Under the pieces are notes generated by a model. The model saw only the letters and a list, made by a program, of their open reading frames with translations, ran no database searches and had not been told where the DNA came from. DNA of 64,000 bases, taken from contig OZ244968.1 of assembly GCA_965222645.1 (NCBI GenBank), positions 3,968,001 to 4,032,000 on the forward strand, read 5' to 3'. Source of the DNA: JABDMH01 sp965222645 (GTDB lineage Bacteria; Bacteroidota; Bacteroidia; Chitinophagales; Saprospiraceae). This document shows positions 9,737 through 18,732 of the stretch, in pieces (the stretch's first letter is position 1; each line of letters begins with the position of its first letter). Made by a program: the position numbers and the translations under genes.

Positions 9737-10485
9737 TACTCCTCCCACGTTATTTTTACTAGTTCATCACCCTCTTCATAGAGACCGGGCTCATTTAAGT
9801 AGTTGGCTATAAAGCTACGTAATTCTGAGGTTGAAGCAGTCAGGATAATATCATCGTTGATTCTTCTTTCATGTTTGAGCCGTATCCTTTTTTGGTCGAT
9901 CAAATCCGTTATCCGGCTGCCATCTAATGGGTCAAAGACCAATCGATCGTCAATAAATGTCATCTTTGCAAACGTGTAGGCATTGAGATAATTGGGTGCA
10001 AAGTACCCCTGCAGTCTTTTATCCTTTTCTCCGAAGGGAAGGAATTCTGCAAACATCTCGGCACCAATTTGCGTGATTCCAATTTGAATGTGATTTATGA
10101 TGGTATCGCCCTCAATTCTTTCCCGATGGGTAAGAATGTAATAATCGAGATCTACTGAAGTGATATCATATGCGCCTGCGGGTAGGAACGATCCAGGTAC
10201 TCCCTTCACCGTATGTTGCTTCTCTGTGTCTCCGGTCTTGAAGGTGAAGTTTGCTGCCCGCTCGATGGTCCATGATATATCTTTGTCTCCACCTTCGATC
10301 CTCTTGGGAGATACTTGAACATTAGATTGCATTAAGTTGTCAACATTGGATATGGATGTCCAATTACCGATGATTCTATCATCTGTAATTCTATCATCTT
10401 CTGTGACAATCCCGTGAATTGAAGGGATGCAACTGCTGATGAAGCAAATGAAAATAATTGCGAATCCACAGTGTACTTTTTTCAT
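9736..10485 (-). CDS. Hypothetical lipoprotein
   Basis: A 249-residue protein with a lipoprotein signal (MKKVHCGFAIIFICFISSC, lipid-accepting Cys19), so probably anchored in a membrane facing the periplasm or surface. The start at 10485 places this signal at the N terminus. No domain recognised; the middle contains VPGSFLPAGAYDITSVDLDYYILTH-like beta strands and the C terminus is acidic (EEGDELVKITWEE). It is translationally coupled (TAATG) to the LytS-type kinase, so it may be a sensor accessory for it; that is inference. Confidence 0.75.
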   Translation of the reverse strand: MKKVHCGFAIIFICFISSCIPSIHGIVTEDDRITDDRIIGNWTSISNVDNLMQSNVQVSPKRIEGGDKDISWTIERAANFTFKTGDTEKQHTVKGVPGSFLPAGAYDITSVDLDYYILTHRERIEGDTIINHIQIGITQIGAEMFAEFLPFGEKDKRLQGYFAPNYLNAYTFAKMTFIDDRLVFDPLDGSRITDLIDQKRIRLKHERRINDDIILTASTSELRSFIANYLNEPGLYEEGDELVKITWEE

Positions 10486-10622
10486 GATATCTGTATTTGT
10501 TGATACAAACCTCCGGTAATACATTAGGGGAGACAACTTTTATCGGTGAGATGGGCCATGGAGTCGGTGAATTGTCAGGTTCTGGTCGGAAATCAATAAT
10601 TTGGAGGAATAAAAATCTGAAA

Positions 10623-11465
10623 ATGTTTCTGATAAGAATATGTTTAGCTAGTACCCTTGTCGTTTGTGTGTATTCTTTATTCCCCCGGAGTCTATTTTCC
10701 CAAGGTGAAATCACTTATAATATGATAAACGACATTCAATATTATTCAGAAGAAGATATTGAGACCGATTATCAGCGAGAGCGTTGCAGGCTAGATCTCT
10801 ATTACCCTGCCAATGTTGACAGTTTCGCAACTGTAGTTTGGTTTCATGGAGGCGGTCTTAGGGCAGGAGAAAAGTTTGTGCCGGCGCAGCTGCAGGATCA
10901 ACAGATCGCTGTTGTCGCTGCCAATTATCGCCTTTATCCCCAGGTGAAAAATCCTGTCTATATGGAAGATGCAGCTGCAGCAGTGGCATGGACGCTAGAC
11001 CACATCGCTGATTATAATGGTCTTGAAGAAAGGGTTTTTGTAAGCGGGCATTCTGCGGGGGGATACCTCACAAGTATGATCGGTCTCGACAAATCATACC
11101 TGGAAAAACACGGGCACGATGCTGATCGGCTTGCCGGACTTATCCCGTTTAGTGGGCATACCATAACCCATTTTACGCTGAGGGATGAACGAGGGTTGGG
11201 ACGCACCGATGTTGTCGTGGACGGTTTTGCGCCGTTGCAGCATATTCGGCCGGACTCTCCACCGTATATAATCATCACGGGTGATCGCGACTTGGAGCTT
11301 CTGGGCAGATATGAGGAAAATGCATATATGTGGCGTATGATGCAAGAAGTGAATCATCCGGACTGCCTTATTTACGAACTTGAAGGATTTAATCACGGTG
11401 AAATGTACGGCCCGGCCTGTTATATTTTAGTTAAGGAAATAAGACGATTGATAGCCGGCAGCTAG
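10623..11465 (+). CDS. Secreted alpha/beta-hydrolase esterase
   Basis: Carboxylesterase-type alpha/beta hydrolase, 280 residues from the ATG at 10623, which gives a proper signal peptide (MFLIRICLASTLVVCVYSLF ... FSQG). The oxyanion motif is WFHGGGLRAG, the nucleophile elbow GHSAGGYL, the acid probably in ITGDRDLELL and the base in FNHGEMYGP, so the triad is complete. The layout fits the BD-FAE/esterase group that deacylates carbohydrate or small esters; substrate unknown. It is transcribed divergently from the lipoprotein gene with about 137 bp between starts and is convergent with the YfhO gene. Confidence 0.88.
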   Translation: MFLIRICLASTLVVCVYSLFPRSLFSQGEITYNMINDIQYYSEEDIETDYQRERCRLDLYYPANVDSFATVVWFHGGGLRAGEKFVPAQLQDQQIAVVAANYRLYPQVKNPVYMEDAAAAVAWTLDHIADYNGLEERVFVSGHSAGGYLTSMIGLDKSYLEKHGHDADRLAGLIPFSGHTITHFTLRDERGLGRTDVVVDGFAPLQHIRPDSPPYIIITGDRDLELLGRYEENAYMWRMMQEVNHPDCLIYELEGFNHGEMYGPACYILVKEIRRLIAGS

Positions 11466-11519
11466 TGAGTACTTGGATGCGATCACGATTCCCAAAATTG
11501 TGTCTTGAAAGAAAGTTAG

Positions 11520-14006
11520 TCATTGTGAAAACGAAAAGATTTTATTTCTTCTCGTAAATAGAAAAAACCCAAGGCCGAGGTAGGTCAGCAACCACCCCAA
11601 TGTAGATATCCATTTGCTGTAAGAAAAAAGATCTCCTTTATAACGTAGTTCTATGGTATGAAATCCCCCGGGAACAATGATTGCGGGCAGCATGTGATTT
11701 GCCTTATAAATATCGTTGACGAGTTCTCCGTCGATAAATATCCGTTGTATATCAGGAGCAAATATCTCCGACAGCACCAATAATCCTTGGGAGGGTGCAT
11801 TTACATTGTATTGTATCATATTGTTTGAAAATGACAAAACCTCAGTGTGACTTCTCGACACGGGATTAATTTTGGCTCTAGGTGGTCGATCTAGCAGGAC
11901 AGTGGTTCTTAAATTTGTCTGCCTGTCATTTAATCTTTCTATCCGGTCAGAAGCACCTGGTACAACCTCAAACCTGTCGACAAAAAATGCCCGGGGTTTA
12001 TTAAATCGATAACGATAAAAGAACAATCTTCTCTGCTGATCAGTGTGTACAAGACTGAGATTCTGGTGATCAACTTCGCGATCAGAAACGACATATTTTA
12101 CATTGAGCATGTCAAGGATATTCCAGTTGATTCCAATCCGTCCATCCAATTTTTGATAAAGGCAGTAATTATAAACTTCATAAGCGTTTTTATTCATTTG
12201 CAATTCATAACCGCCGCCTATACATTGTACAAAATAAGGAAGCGAAAAATTTCCCCTTCCCAGGGACAAAACGCGGAAAGTGCTAGCATCATCCGATAAG
12301 AATTGCATTCCGGACGTTTTTTCCAAAAAGATTTCCTCGAAATCATCTTTTGCAATTGTATTCGCAGGATATCTGTTTTGCACCGATAAGAAATCATAGA
12401 ACATCATAGCTGCAAGAGCCAAAAGGAGTAGAGGAAAAGACATTTTTTTCATCTTGAAAAGTACAAGTACACCGACACTGCAGATAATCAGAAGAATGTA
12501 CCTGAGTGTATCCCAGTTGTGCATTTGCCTTCGAATTTCCTGCAAAGCATTTACTACAGCAGCGTTGCTATCTTCGCCATTTTTCAGGAAATCAGATGTA
12601 CTGATAAGTATCCAAATGAGCATTCCGGTAACCAAAGCGACCAGGATGGGCCAGCTGGATTTCTTTAGAGATTCATTTCTGTTTTGGGCTACACCCCGGA
12701 GACCATATGCTGCAGCAATGGGTAGCGTGAGATAGAGCAATGACAGGCTTGTAGGAGGGGTGCGCAGATTTTTGTAGAAGGGAATGAGGGTGTAAAAGAT
12801 GTCGTTGAGAAATCCTGAAAAGGTGCCAAGTGCCCAGACTATCATCAGTGCTGATATTGCAAATAGGGCAATGAATGTCCTATCTTTATAACTATATCTG
12901 ATACCGTAGAGCAGGAGCAAGAAGACTATGGCACCGATGTAATAGTACGATCCATTGAAAGGACTGTGACCCCAATAGGCTCCGACCCTATCATCTCGGA
13001 ATCCCGCTTTTGAGGCATTTTTATAATCCTCGTCTGAGAGACCTCCTTTTGCCCTCGGTATAAGTAATGATGCTAACTCAGATGGAGCCATGGACCACTG
13101 GGCAATTAATTTTTTACTAACACCTTTTTCCGGCGCGCTGGATGGCTCGGCCATGTTAATTATTCCTCCAGCCCGGACAGAATCAGCACTGTGTTTAAAT
13201 GTGATAAATAAGGGGTTTGCAGAAATCAATAGTGCCAATGCTCCGAAAACCAAAAAATGCCCTGATCGCTTGATTAATCTATTCCAATTTCTGGTTTTTA
13301 TTTCAGATATCGAATGAGCAACGATCAAACTCAGGACAAAAAATCCCGTGTAAAACACAATTTGATAATGATTTGCCCTGACCTGAAGACCCAGCATCAT
13401 TGCGAACAGGAGTCCATTGGACCAGTGCTGATTTTTGATTAATCTTAATGTGGCCCATATTACCCAGGGCATATGCATAATTGCTTGTACTTTGTCTTGA
13501 TGTCCTACGATGAGCAGGGATTTATAATAAGGTGCAAAAATAAAAAGGAGTGCAGCCAGCAAACTCAGTTTCGCGTCGAATTTCAACAAAATGCACAGAA
13601 AATAGAAACCCAGCGCCCCCCATAGAAAATAGATAAAAGGTGCACTTAGCAACTCGGCGAGTTTTTCTAAATAATAATCTGGGCTTATCAATGACCTCGG
13701 AATATTGAACAAATTGGGCACACCACCCCAAGGGTAGGGATTCCAATACGCAATTTCACCAGTTTCTTGTTGAAATGTTTTTATTTTGTGATTAGCTACT
13801 ATGACCTCTCGGTTGTCGTCGTCGGGATAAATGTGATCATTAAAAACCAAGGGCCCAAAGAAAATCATAAGGACTAATCCTAGGATAGAGCAGAAGATCA
13901 AGTGTTTTTGCCAAACGGCCAACGAGATTCTCTTTTTTAACCGGGGCTTGATGCTTTTCTCGATTTTGGGTTGTGGTTTCTGTTTTTTTGATTTCTTTTT
14001 GGCCAT
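11520..14006 (-). CDS. YfhO-family multi-pass membrane protein
   Basis: Large inner-membrane protein (828 residues) with a Lys-rich start (MAKKKSKKQKPQ), about a dozen hydrophobic segments through residue 560, and a soluble C-terminal part ending in a final membrane pair. It matches the YfhO/GT-C-like membrane family common in Bacteroidota: lumenal loop with DDDNREV and NPYPWGGVPN near residues 70-95, and the GGFHTIELRYKG C-terminal beta domain. In Firmicutes, YfhO-type proteins glycosylate lipoteichoic acid; here the likely role is lipid-linked glycosyl transfer to an envelope polymer, but the substrate is unknown. It stands alone. Confidence 0.85.
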   Translation of the reverse strand: MAKKKSKKQKPQPKIEKSIKPRLKKRISLAVWQKHLIFCSILGLVLMIFFGPLVFNDHIYPDDDNREVIVANHKIKTFQQETGEIAYWNPYPWGGVPNLFNIPRSLISPDYYLEKLAELLSAPFIYFLWGALGFYFLCILLKFDAKLSLLAALLFIFAPYYKSLLIVGHQDKVQAIMHMPWVIWATLRLIKNQHWSNGLLFAMMLGLQVRANHYQIVFYTGFFVLSLIVAHSISEIKTRNWNRLIKRSGHFLVFGALALLISANPLFITFKHSADSVRAGGIINMAEPSSAPEKGVSKKLIAQWSMAPSELASLLIPRAKGGLSDEDYKNASKAGFRDDRVGAYWGHSPFNGSYYYIGAIVFLLLLYGIRYSYKDRTFIALFAISALMIVWALGTFSGFLNDIFYTLIPFYKNLRTPPTSLSLLYLTLPIAAAYGLRGVAQNRNESLKKSSWPILVALVTGMLIWILISTSDFLKNGEDSNAAVVNALQEIRRQMHNWDTLRYILLIICSVGVLVLFKMKKMSFPLLLLALAAMMFYDFLSVQNRYPANTIAKDDFEEIFLEKTSGMQFLSDDASTFRVLSLGRGNFSLPYFVQCIGGGYELQMNKNAYEVYNYCLYQKLDGRIGINWNILDMLNVKYVVSDREVDHQNLSLVHTDQQRRLFFYRYRFNKPRAFFVDRFEVVPGASDRIERLNDRQTNLRTTVLLDRPPRAKINPVSRSHTEVLSFSNNMIQYNVNAPSQGLLVLSEIFAPDIQRIFIDGELVNDIYKANHMLPAIIVPGGFHTIELRYKGDLFSYSKWISTLGWLLTYLGLGFFLFTRRNKIFSFSQ

Positions 14007-14116
14007 GTTATTTCATATAATGCACTGAACCAAGGTACAAAAGAGCCGAAGTCATTCTGGAGGTAACTCGCCTTTCTTTTGATTCAGCTTTTAAAAAAAT
14101 TATAATGGGCTTAATC
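14007..14116. other. AT-rich spacer upstream of YfhO gene
   Basis: Spacer between the YfhO start and the small-RNA promoter. It contains A/T runs but no structure or reading frame that I can support. The YfhO promoter must lie in it, but no TAnnTTTG match is evident on the minus strand. Confidence 0.4.
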
Positions 14117-14144
14117 TTGCCGTAACACAGGTGATTTACTTTTG
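14117..14144 (+). promoter_or_regulatory. Promoter of the candidate small RNA
   Basis: A -33-like TTG at 14117-14119 and a perfect TAnnTTTG element (TACTTTTG, 14137-14144) are separated by 17 bp, which fits Bacteroidota primary-sigma promoters. Transcription would begin near 14150. Confidence 0.6.
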
Positions 14145-14149
14145 TGGCG

Positions 14150-14228
14150 GGTGACCGGAAATAGAAGTACACCAAACGAGACTCAGCCGGTCATGCACAG
14201 GATAGGACCCCATGGGGGTCTTTTTTTT
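14150..14228 (+). ncRNA. Candidate structured small RNA (about 80 nt)
   Basis: The stretch lies between a consensus promoter and a strong intrinsic terminator, with no open frame of note. It opens with GTGACCGG (14151-14158), which pairs with CCGGTCAT (14187-14194) as an 8-bp stem with one G-U pair, and ends with the terminator hairpin. I do not recognise an Rfam family: it is too short for tmRNA or a 6S RNA and lacks the SRP apical motif. It could also be an attenuated leader for polA, whose ATG is 265 bp downstream. Confidence 0.5.
14206..14228 (+). terminator. Intrinsic terminator, GACCCC stem with T8
   Basis: GACCCC (14206-14211), a 3-nt loop ATG, GGGGTC (14215-14220) and then eight T (14221-14228): a textbook Rho-independent terminator on the plus strand, although no protein gene precedes it. 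Confidence 0.8.
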
Positions 14229-14493
14229 GACCAAGCGGCACAAGAGGTCTGCGCTAAACCAGGCTTTGTCGAACATAAGCGGCCGCATATGTCTCGTGTC
14301 TCGGGATATACCAATTCTTTTCGTTTGTAAGATAACACTCTCCAGTCGTTCAAAACCAGTCGTTGGTCCATCGAATCATGGGCATTACCGCCCTTTGGTG
14401 CTTTTGGTAATGACCAGGGTAACCAACAGAGGTGCGAAATATCCAGAAGGATGATTTGTTTAAATTTGGTTCATTCTTCAAATAAAAATGCTC
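14229..14493. promoter_or_regulatory. polA: polA upstream region with TAAATTTG element
   Basis: No gene. A TAnnTTTG match (TAAATTTG, 14461-14468) lies 25 bp before the polA ATG and gives a leader of about 15-20 nt; its -33 box is weak. A 7-bp stem CATTACC (14393-14399) / GGTAATG (14406-14412) lies upstream and may be a leftover terminator or an operator. Confidence 0.45.
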
Positions 14494-17286
14494 ATGTCAG
14501 AAAAAAAGTTATTCCTCCTTGATGGTCATGCATTAGTCTATCGAGCTCACTATGCATTCATCGGGAGGCCACTTTACAATTCTAAGGGCATGAATACATC
14601 TGCCATCACCGGATTTGTAAGGTCACTATGGGACATTCTTGTCAACCAGAAACCCACGCACATAGCTGTATCTTTTGACCTGCATGGTGATACATTCAGG
14701 CATGAGTGGTATCCTGAGTACAAGGCCAATCGAGAGGCTCAACCTGAGGATATTACCACTGCTCTTCCGTACATTAAAGAGATCATCGAGGGCTTTAATA
14801 TCCCCATTATCAGCTACGAGGGTTATGAAGCAGATGATTTGATCGGTACACTGAGTGTACAAGCAGCAAATGAAGGTTTTACTGTTTATATGGTGACGCC
14901 TGATAAGGACTTTGGTCAATTGGTTGATGATAATATATATCTTTTTAAACCGTCCAGACGGGGTAATGGGGTCGATATTCTAGGCAAACAGGAGATCTTG
15001 GATATGTGGAATATCAAACGTATAGACCAGGTGATTGATATGCTTGGACTGCAAGGTGACAGTGTTGACAATATACCGGGAATTCCCGGGATCGGACCAA
15101 AGACCGCAGCCAAATTGTTAGCGGAGTTTGATACTGTGGAGGGATTGATAGAGAACACTGATAAATTAAAGGGTAGACAAAAAGAATCTGTAGAAAATCA
15201 CACAGATCAGGCACTGCTTAGTAAAAAACTAGCAACGATAAACACAAATGCGCCAGTGAGGTTTGACGAAAAAGATTTTAGATTGTCCCCCATAGACAGG
15301 GATAAGCTGGGGAAAGTATTTAAGGAGCTGGAGTTTCGGACTTTAGGCCAGAGTATACTCGGCGAACCAGCGCCAGTGGCACCAGGTGGACAAATGGATC
15401 TTTTTGGCAATCCTGTTTCGACAAAAAAATCTGCACTAAAAGAAACACCCAAAGCGCCCGCTATTGCGGATAATAATATTAAAAATACGGATCACGACTA
15501 CAAATTGATTGATACGACGGAGCTGAGAGCAAATTTGATTTCGGAACTCGGATCTCAAGAAGTCCTGTGTTTTGATACTGAGACGACGGGTCTGAATGCC
15601 AATGACGTCGAACTCATTGGAATTTCATTTTCGAATAATTCGAATACGGGATATTGGGTTCCTCTGCCTGATGATCAAGTTAAAGTGAAAGAGATTTTAG
15701 AGGAATTTCGAGGTATTTTTGAAAATCCTTCGATAAAAAAGATTGGTCACAATATTAAATATGATGCCCTGATCCTAAAGTGGTATGGTATTGAGTTAGC
15801 TGGTACTTATCAAGACACCATGATTGCTCATTATCTTCTTGAGCCGGAGATGAACCACAATATGAATTATCTGTCGGAGACATATCTAAATTACGAACCC
15901 GTCAAAATTCAGGCATTAATCGGAAAAAAGGGTATTAGTCAACTCACAATGCGTCAGGCTGACAAGGAAAAAGTAAAAGAATACGCAGCCGAAGATGCGG
16001 ATATCACTTTACAACTTTCGAAAAAGTTATTTAAAGAATTAAGGGATCAGGATTTAGCAAAGATTTACAATAACATAGAAGAACCATTGATTAAGGTGTT
16101 GACGGATCTTGAATATGCTGGAGTAAATTTGGATACGGACTATTTAGAGGCTTATTCTCAGGAATTACACGGTGAGATTTTAAAACAGGAGAGTAAGATT
16201 TACAAGCAGGCGGGCACGCATTTTAATATTGCTTCTCCCAAGCAAGTGGGTGAAATTCTGTTTGATAAGCTCAAAATACCATATCGATGGCGTCGCACTG
16301 CAACCGGGCAGTACAGCACAGATGAAGATAAAATGAATGAGCTTGCAGAAAAACACAAAATAGTATCTGATATTATGCTGCACCGGATGTTTTCCAAGCT
16401 CAAATCGACGTACGTCGATGCATTACCGTTAATGATTAGTAGAAAAACAGGTCGAATCCACAGCTCATTTAATCAGGCATTGGCAGCGACGGGGCGACTG
16501 AGTTCCAATAATCCTAATTTGCAAAACATTCCGATACGTACTCCGGAGGGCAGGCGCATTCGCGAAGCTTTTATACCAAGGGATAAGGATCACATCCTAT
16601 TGTCTGCAGATTACTCTCAGATTGAGTTAAGACTTATTGCCGAGATAAGCGGAGATGGGGCTATGCTGGAGGCTTTCAGCAAAGGTCAGGATATACATCG
16701 AGCAACCGCTGCCCGGGTATATGGTGTGGAATATGAAGCCGTAAATGACGATCAACGTCGCAATGCCAAAACGGTGAATTTTAGTATCACCTATGGAGCC
16801 GGCTCTACAAATCTTTCCCGGCAGTTGGGCATAAAGAGAACCAACGCAAAGTCCCTGATCGAACAGTATTTTAAACAATATGCGGGATTAAAAAAATACA
16901 TGGATACTACTGTGGATTTTGCCAGAAAGAACGGCTATGTCGAAACACTCCTGGGTAGGCGAAGGAAACTGAGAGATATAAATTCGCGCAATGGGATGTC
17001 GCGAAGCGGGGCTGAAAGAATCGCCATTAATACACCAATTCAGGGTACGGCAGCAGACATGATAAAGCTTGCCATGATAAATATTCACAGCGCAATGAAG
17101 GAGAGGCGTCTAAAATCAAAAATGATTCTACAGGTACATGATGAGCTCGTCTTTGATATATTGATACCTGAATTAGATGAGATGAAAGAAATCATTGAAA
17201 GTAAAATGAAGACGGCTATTCCCAATTTGAAAGTACCAATAGTGGTGGGGATGGGCGTTGGAGAAAATTGGTTAGTAGCGCATTAG
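14494..17286 (+). CDS. polA: DNA polymerase I
   Basis: Family A DNA polymerase, 930 residues, for Okazaki-fragment maturation and repair. The 5' nuclease domain covers about 1-300 (LLDGHALVYRAHYAF, VSFDLHGDTFR, YEADDLIG, TPDKDF, GDSVDNIPGIPGIGPKTA). The 3'-5' exonuclease domain (about 340-540) keeps its acidic residues (FDTETTGL; AAEDADITLQL). The polymerase domain has motif A (LSADYSQIELRLIAEISGD), the finger helix (RRNAKTVNFSITYG) and motif C (QVHDELVFDI). All three activities look intact. The start at 14494 is preferred (MSEKKLFLLDGH); an ATG at 14488 adds two residues. Single-gene unit. Confidence 0.98.
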   Translation: MSEKKLFLLDGHALVYRAHYAFIGRPLYNSKGMNTSAITGFVRSLWDILVNQKPTHIAVSFDLHGDTFRHEWYPEYKANREAQPEDITTALPYIKEIIEGFNIPIISYEGYEADDLIGTLSVQAANEGFTVYMVTPDKDFGQLVDDNIYLFKPSRRGNGVDILGKQEILDMWNIKRIDQVIDMLGLQGDSVDNIPGIPGIGPKTAAKLLAEFDTVEGLIENTDKLKGRQKESVENHTDQALLSKKLATINTNAPVRFDEKDFRLSPIDRDKLGKVFKELEFRTLGQSILGEPAPVAPGGQMDLFGNPVSTKKSALKETPKAPAIADNNIKNTDHDYKLIDTTELRANLISELGSQEVLCFDTETTGLNANDVELIGISFSNNSNTGYWVPLPDDQVKVKEILEEFRGIFENPSIKKIGHNIKYDALILKWYGIELAGTYQDTMIAHYLLEPEMNHNMNYLSETYLNYEPVKIQALIGKKGISQLTMRQADKEKVKEYAAEDADITLQLSKKLFKELRDQDLAKIYNNIEEPLIKVLTDLEYAGVNLDTDYLEAYSQELHGEILKQESKIYKQAGTHFNIASPKQVGEILFDKLKIPYRWRRTATGQYSTDEDKMNELAEKHKIVSDIMLHRMFSKLKSTYVDALPLMISRKTGRIHSSFNQALAATGRLSSNNPNLQNIPIRTPEGRRIREAFIPRDKDHILLSADYSQIELRLIAEISGDGAMLEAFSKGQDIHRATAARVYGVEYEAVNDDQRRNAKTVNFSITYGAGSTNLSRQLGIKRTNAKSLIEQYFKQYAGLKKYMDTTVDFARKNGYVETLLGRRRKLRDINSRNGMSRSGAERIAINTPIQGTAADMIKLAMINIHSAMKERRLKSKMILQVHDELVFDILIPELDEMKEIIESKMKTAIPNLKVPIVVGMGVGENWLVAH

Positions 17287-17378
17287 TTTTTCAGTTGTCA
17301 GTTGTCAGTTGTCAGTTTTCAGTTGTCAGTTGTCAGTTTTCAGTCGTCAGTCGGCAGTTTTCAGTCAACGGTCTTCAG
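17287..17378. repeat. Short tandem repeats, left flank of four-helix-bundle gene
   Basis: Runs of CAGTTGT / CAGTTTT / CAGTCGT heptamer-like units directly after the polA stop. The same family resumes on the other side of the small gene at 17379-17741, so the gene sits in a repeat-bounded cassette. Confidence 0.85.
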
Positions 17379-17741
17379 TTATGTGAATTTGTGCGGATTT
17401 TTGATCATATAGCCCAAAATTTTTCCAACCTCTTCTGCTTTTGAAATCAGTTCATCAAATTGCACCTGAGTCAAATAATCACATGCTTTTGCAAAATGGA
17501 GCCATGTTTTTGTTTCGTTATTTTCCATATCAGAATCGGTAAGTTTTGAGACAAAGTGTTTAGGATAACTCCTTTTAGCATATGATTCTGCTAAGCAGCT
17601 ACAAACAGACCTTGATGAACGTCTCACCTGATCAGTCAAAGAATACATTTCTTCCCGTGGAAAAGATTTTGTGTGATCGAAAATATCCATCGCGAGATTA
17701 AATCCTTTTTGATATGCAACTAAGTCCCTAAAATCAGTCAT
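17379..17741 (-). CDS. Four-helix-bundle protein (S23/IVP family)
   Basis: Small protein (120 residues) of the four-helix-bundle family first described from 23S rRNA intervening sequences, recognisable by the start FRDLVAYQKGFNLAMDIF, the middle YSLTDQVRRSSRSVCSCLAE and the C-terminal YMIKNP. Related folds include the Avd accessory protein of diversity-generating retroelements, which binds nucleic acid. Here there is no 23S gene and no reverse transcriptase nearby. The gene is enclosed on both sides by CAGTTTTCAGT-type repeats, a context seen for many family members in Bacteroidota, and suggests a mobile or repeat-associated cassette. Function unknown. Confidence 0.85.
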   Translation of the reverse strand: MTDFRDLVAYQKGFNLAMDIFDHTKSFPREEMYSLTDQVRRSSRSVCSCLAESYAKRSYPKHFVSKLTDSDMENNETKTWLHFAKACDYLTQVQFDELISKAEEVGKILGYMIKNPHKFT

Positions 17742-17872
17742 TGTGAGTTTTTCAGTCTACAGTTTTCAGTCTACAGTCTTCAGTTTTCAGTTGTCAGTCT
17801 ACAGTTGTCAGTCTACAGTCCAGTCTTCAGTTTTCAGTTGTCAGTCTTCAGTTGTCAGTCTTGAGTCAAGAG
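17742..17872. repeat. Short tandem repeats, right flank of four-helix-bundle gene
   Basis: Units of CAGTCTACAGT, CAGTTTTCAGT and CAGTTGTCAGT in head-to-tail order, of the same family as 17287-17378 but with the CTAC variant added. It ends just before the smpB stop. Confidence 0.85.
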
Positions 17873-17885
17873 GCATTGTGAGAGA

Positions 17886-18335
17886 TCAATAATGTTTTTT
17901 GATACGATCGAGATCCCGCTTGTTTTCCCTCTCTTTTATTGATTGTCTCTTATCGTATTTTCGCTTTCCCTGTGCAAGGGCGATTTCAACTTTTACAAAG
18001 CCGCGATCATTAAAATAAACTTTGAAAGGAATGATCGTAAATCCTTTGTCTTTGGATTTCCGTTCCAGTTTTTTTAATTCGCGCCTATTCAATAGGAGTT
18101 TTCTTTCCTGTCGAGGATCAGGGAGATGGTGATGAGCCATTTTGTATTCGGCTATATACAATCCCTTAATAAAAAGTTGACCATCCCGAAAATAACAATA
18201 GGCGTCAGTTAGATTGGCATTGCCTGCACGGAGTGATTTTACTTCCGCCCCCACCAATACAATTCCAGCCTCATAGGTGTCGAGAAAGTTGTATTCAAAT
18301 TTTGCCTTTCGATTGGTTATTACCGGTGAGGCCAT
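17886..18335 (-). CDS. smpB: SsrA-binding protein SmpB
   Basis: tmRNA-binding protein of 149 residues, the usual length, that delivers tmRNA to stalled ribosomes for trans-translation. Diagnostic segments: NRKAKFEYNFLDTYEAGI near the N terminus, GAEVKSLRAGNANLTDAYC, the beta-barrel core HHLPDPRQERKLLLNRREL and the basic tail ending RENKRDLDRIKKHY that inserts in the mRNA channel. It begins 5 bp after the YbjQ-family gene and is probably cotranscribed with it. The tmRNA gene is not in this window. Confidence 0.97.
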   Translation of the reverse strand: MASPVITNRKAKFEYNFLDTYEAGIVLVGAEVKSLRAGNANLTDAYCYFRDGQLFIKGLYIAEYKMAHHHLPDPRQERKLLLNRRELKKLERKSKDKGFTIIPFKVYFNDRGFVKVEIALAQGKRKYDKRQSIKERENKRDLDRIKKHY

Positions 18336-18340
18336 GAGAG

Positions 18341-18661
18341 TTATTTCTTGTGGATTTTTACCGCAGTACCATAGGCCAGAATTTCTGAAGATCCTTGCAT
18401 GACCATGGCAGTAGCAAAGCGTACATTTATGATTGCATCTGCGTCCAACCGTTCGGCATCTGCAATCATCCGGTCTATGGCTTGCTCTCGAGCATCTGCC
18501 ATCAGTCGCGTATACTCTCCAACCTCCCCTCCTACGAGATTTTTTAAGACGGCGGTAATGTCACGACCTACATGACGGGCACGTACAGTACTTCCCCGGG
18601 CAATATCGAGAACTTCAACAATATTGTATCCCGGCAGATCCGGAGTTGTCGAAATGATCAT
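18341..18661 (-). CDS. YbjQ/UPF0145 family protein
   Basis: Cytoplasmic 106-residue protein of the YbjQ (UPF0145, putative heavy-metal-binding) family, with the start MIISTTPDLPGYNIVEVLDI, the central GEVGEYTRLMADAREQAIDRM and the terminal ADAIINVRFATAMVMQGSSEILAYGTAV. The family forms pentameric rings; its biochemical role is not established. The start at 18661 matches the family's N terminus better than the upstream ATG at 18697. It precedes smpB by 5 bp and is divergent from the AlkB gene. Confidence 0.92.
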   Translation of the reverse strand: MIISTTPDLPGYNIVEVLDIARGSTVRARHVGRDITAVLKNLVGGEVGEYTRLMADAREQAIDRMIADAERLDADAIINVRFATAMVMQGSSEILAYGTAVKIHKK

Positions 18662-18732
18662 TTGTCTTTTCTTTAGTGCCTGGCAAAGATATGCCAATAA
18701 ACATTTGTATCCTAAATCGTAAATTTACAGGT

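Noticed and set aside
17379..17741. Diversity-generating retroelement, because of the Avd-like protein
   Set aside because: No reverse transcriptase and no template/variable repeat pair were found in the window.
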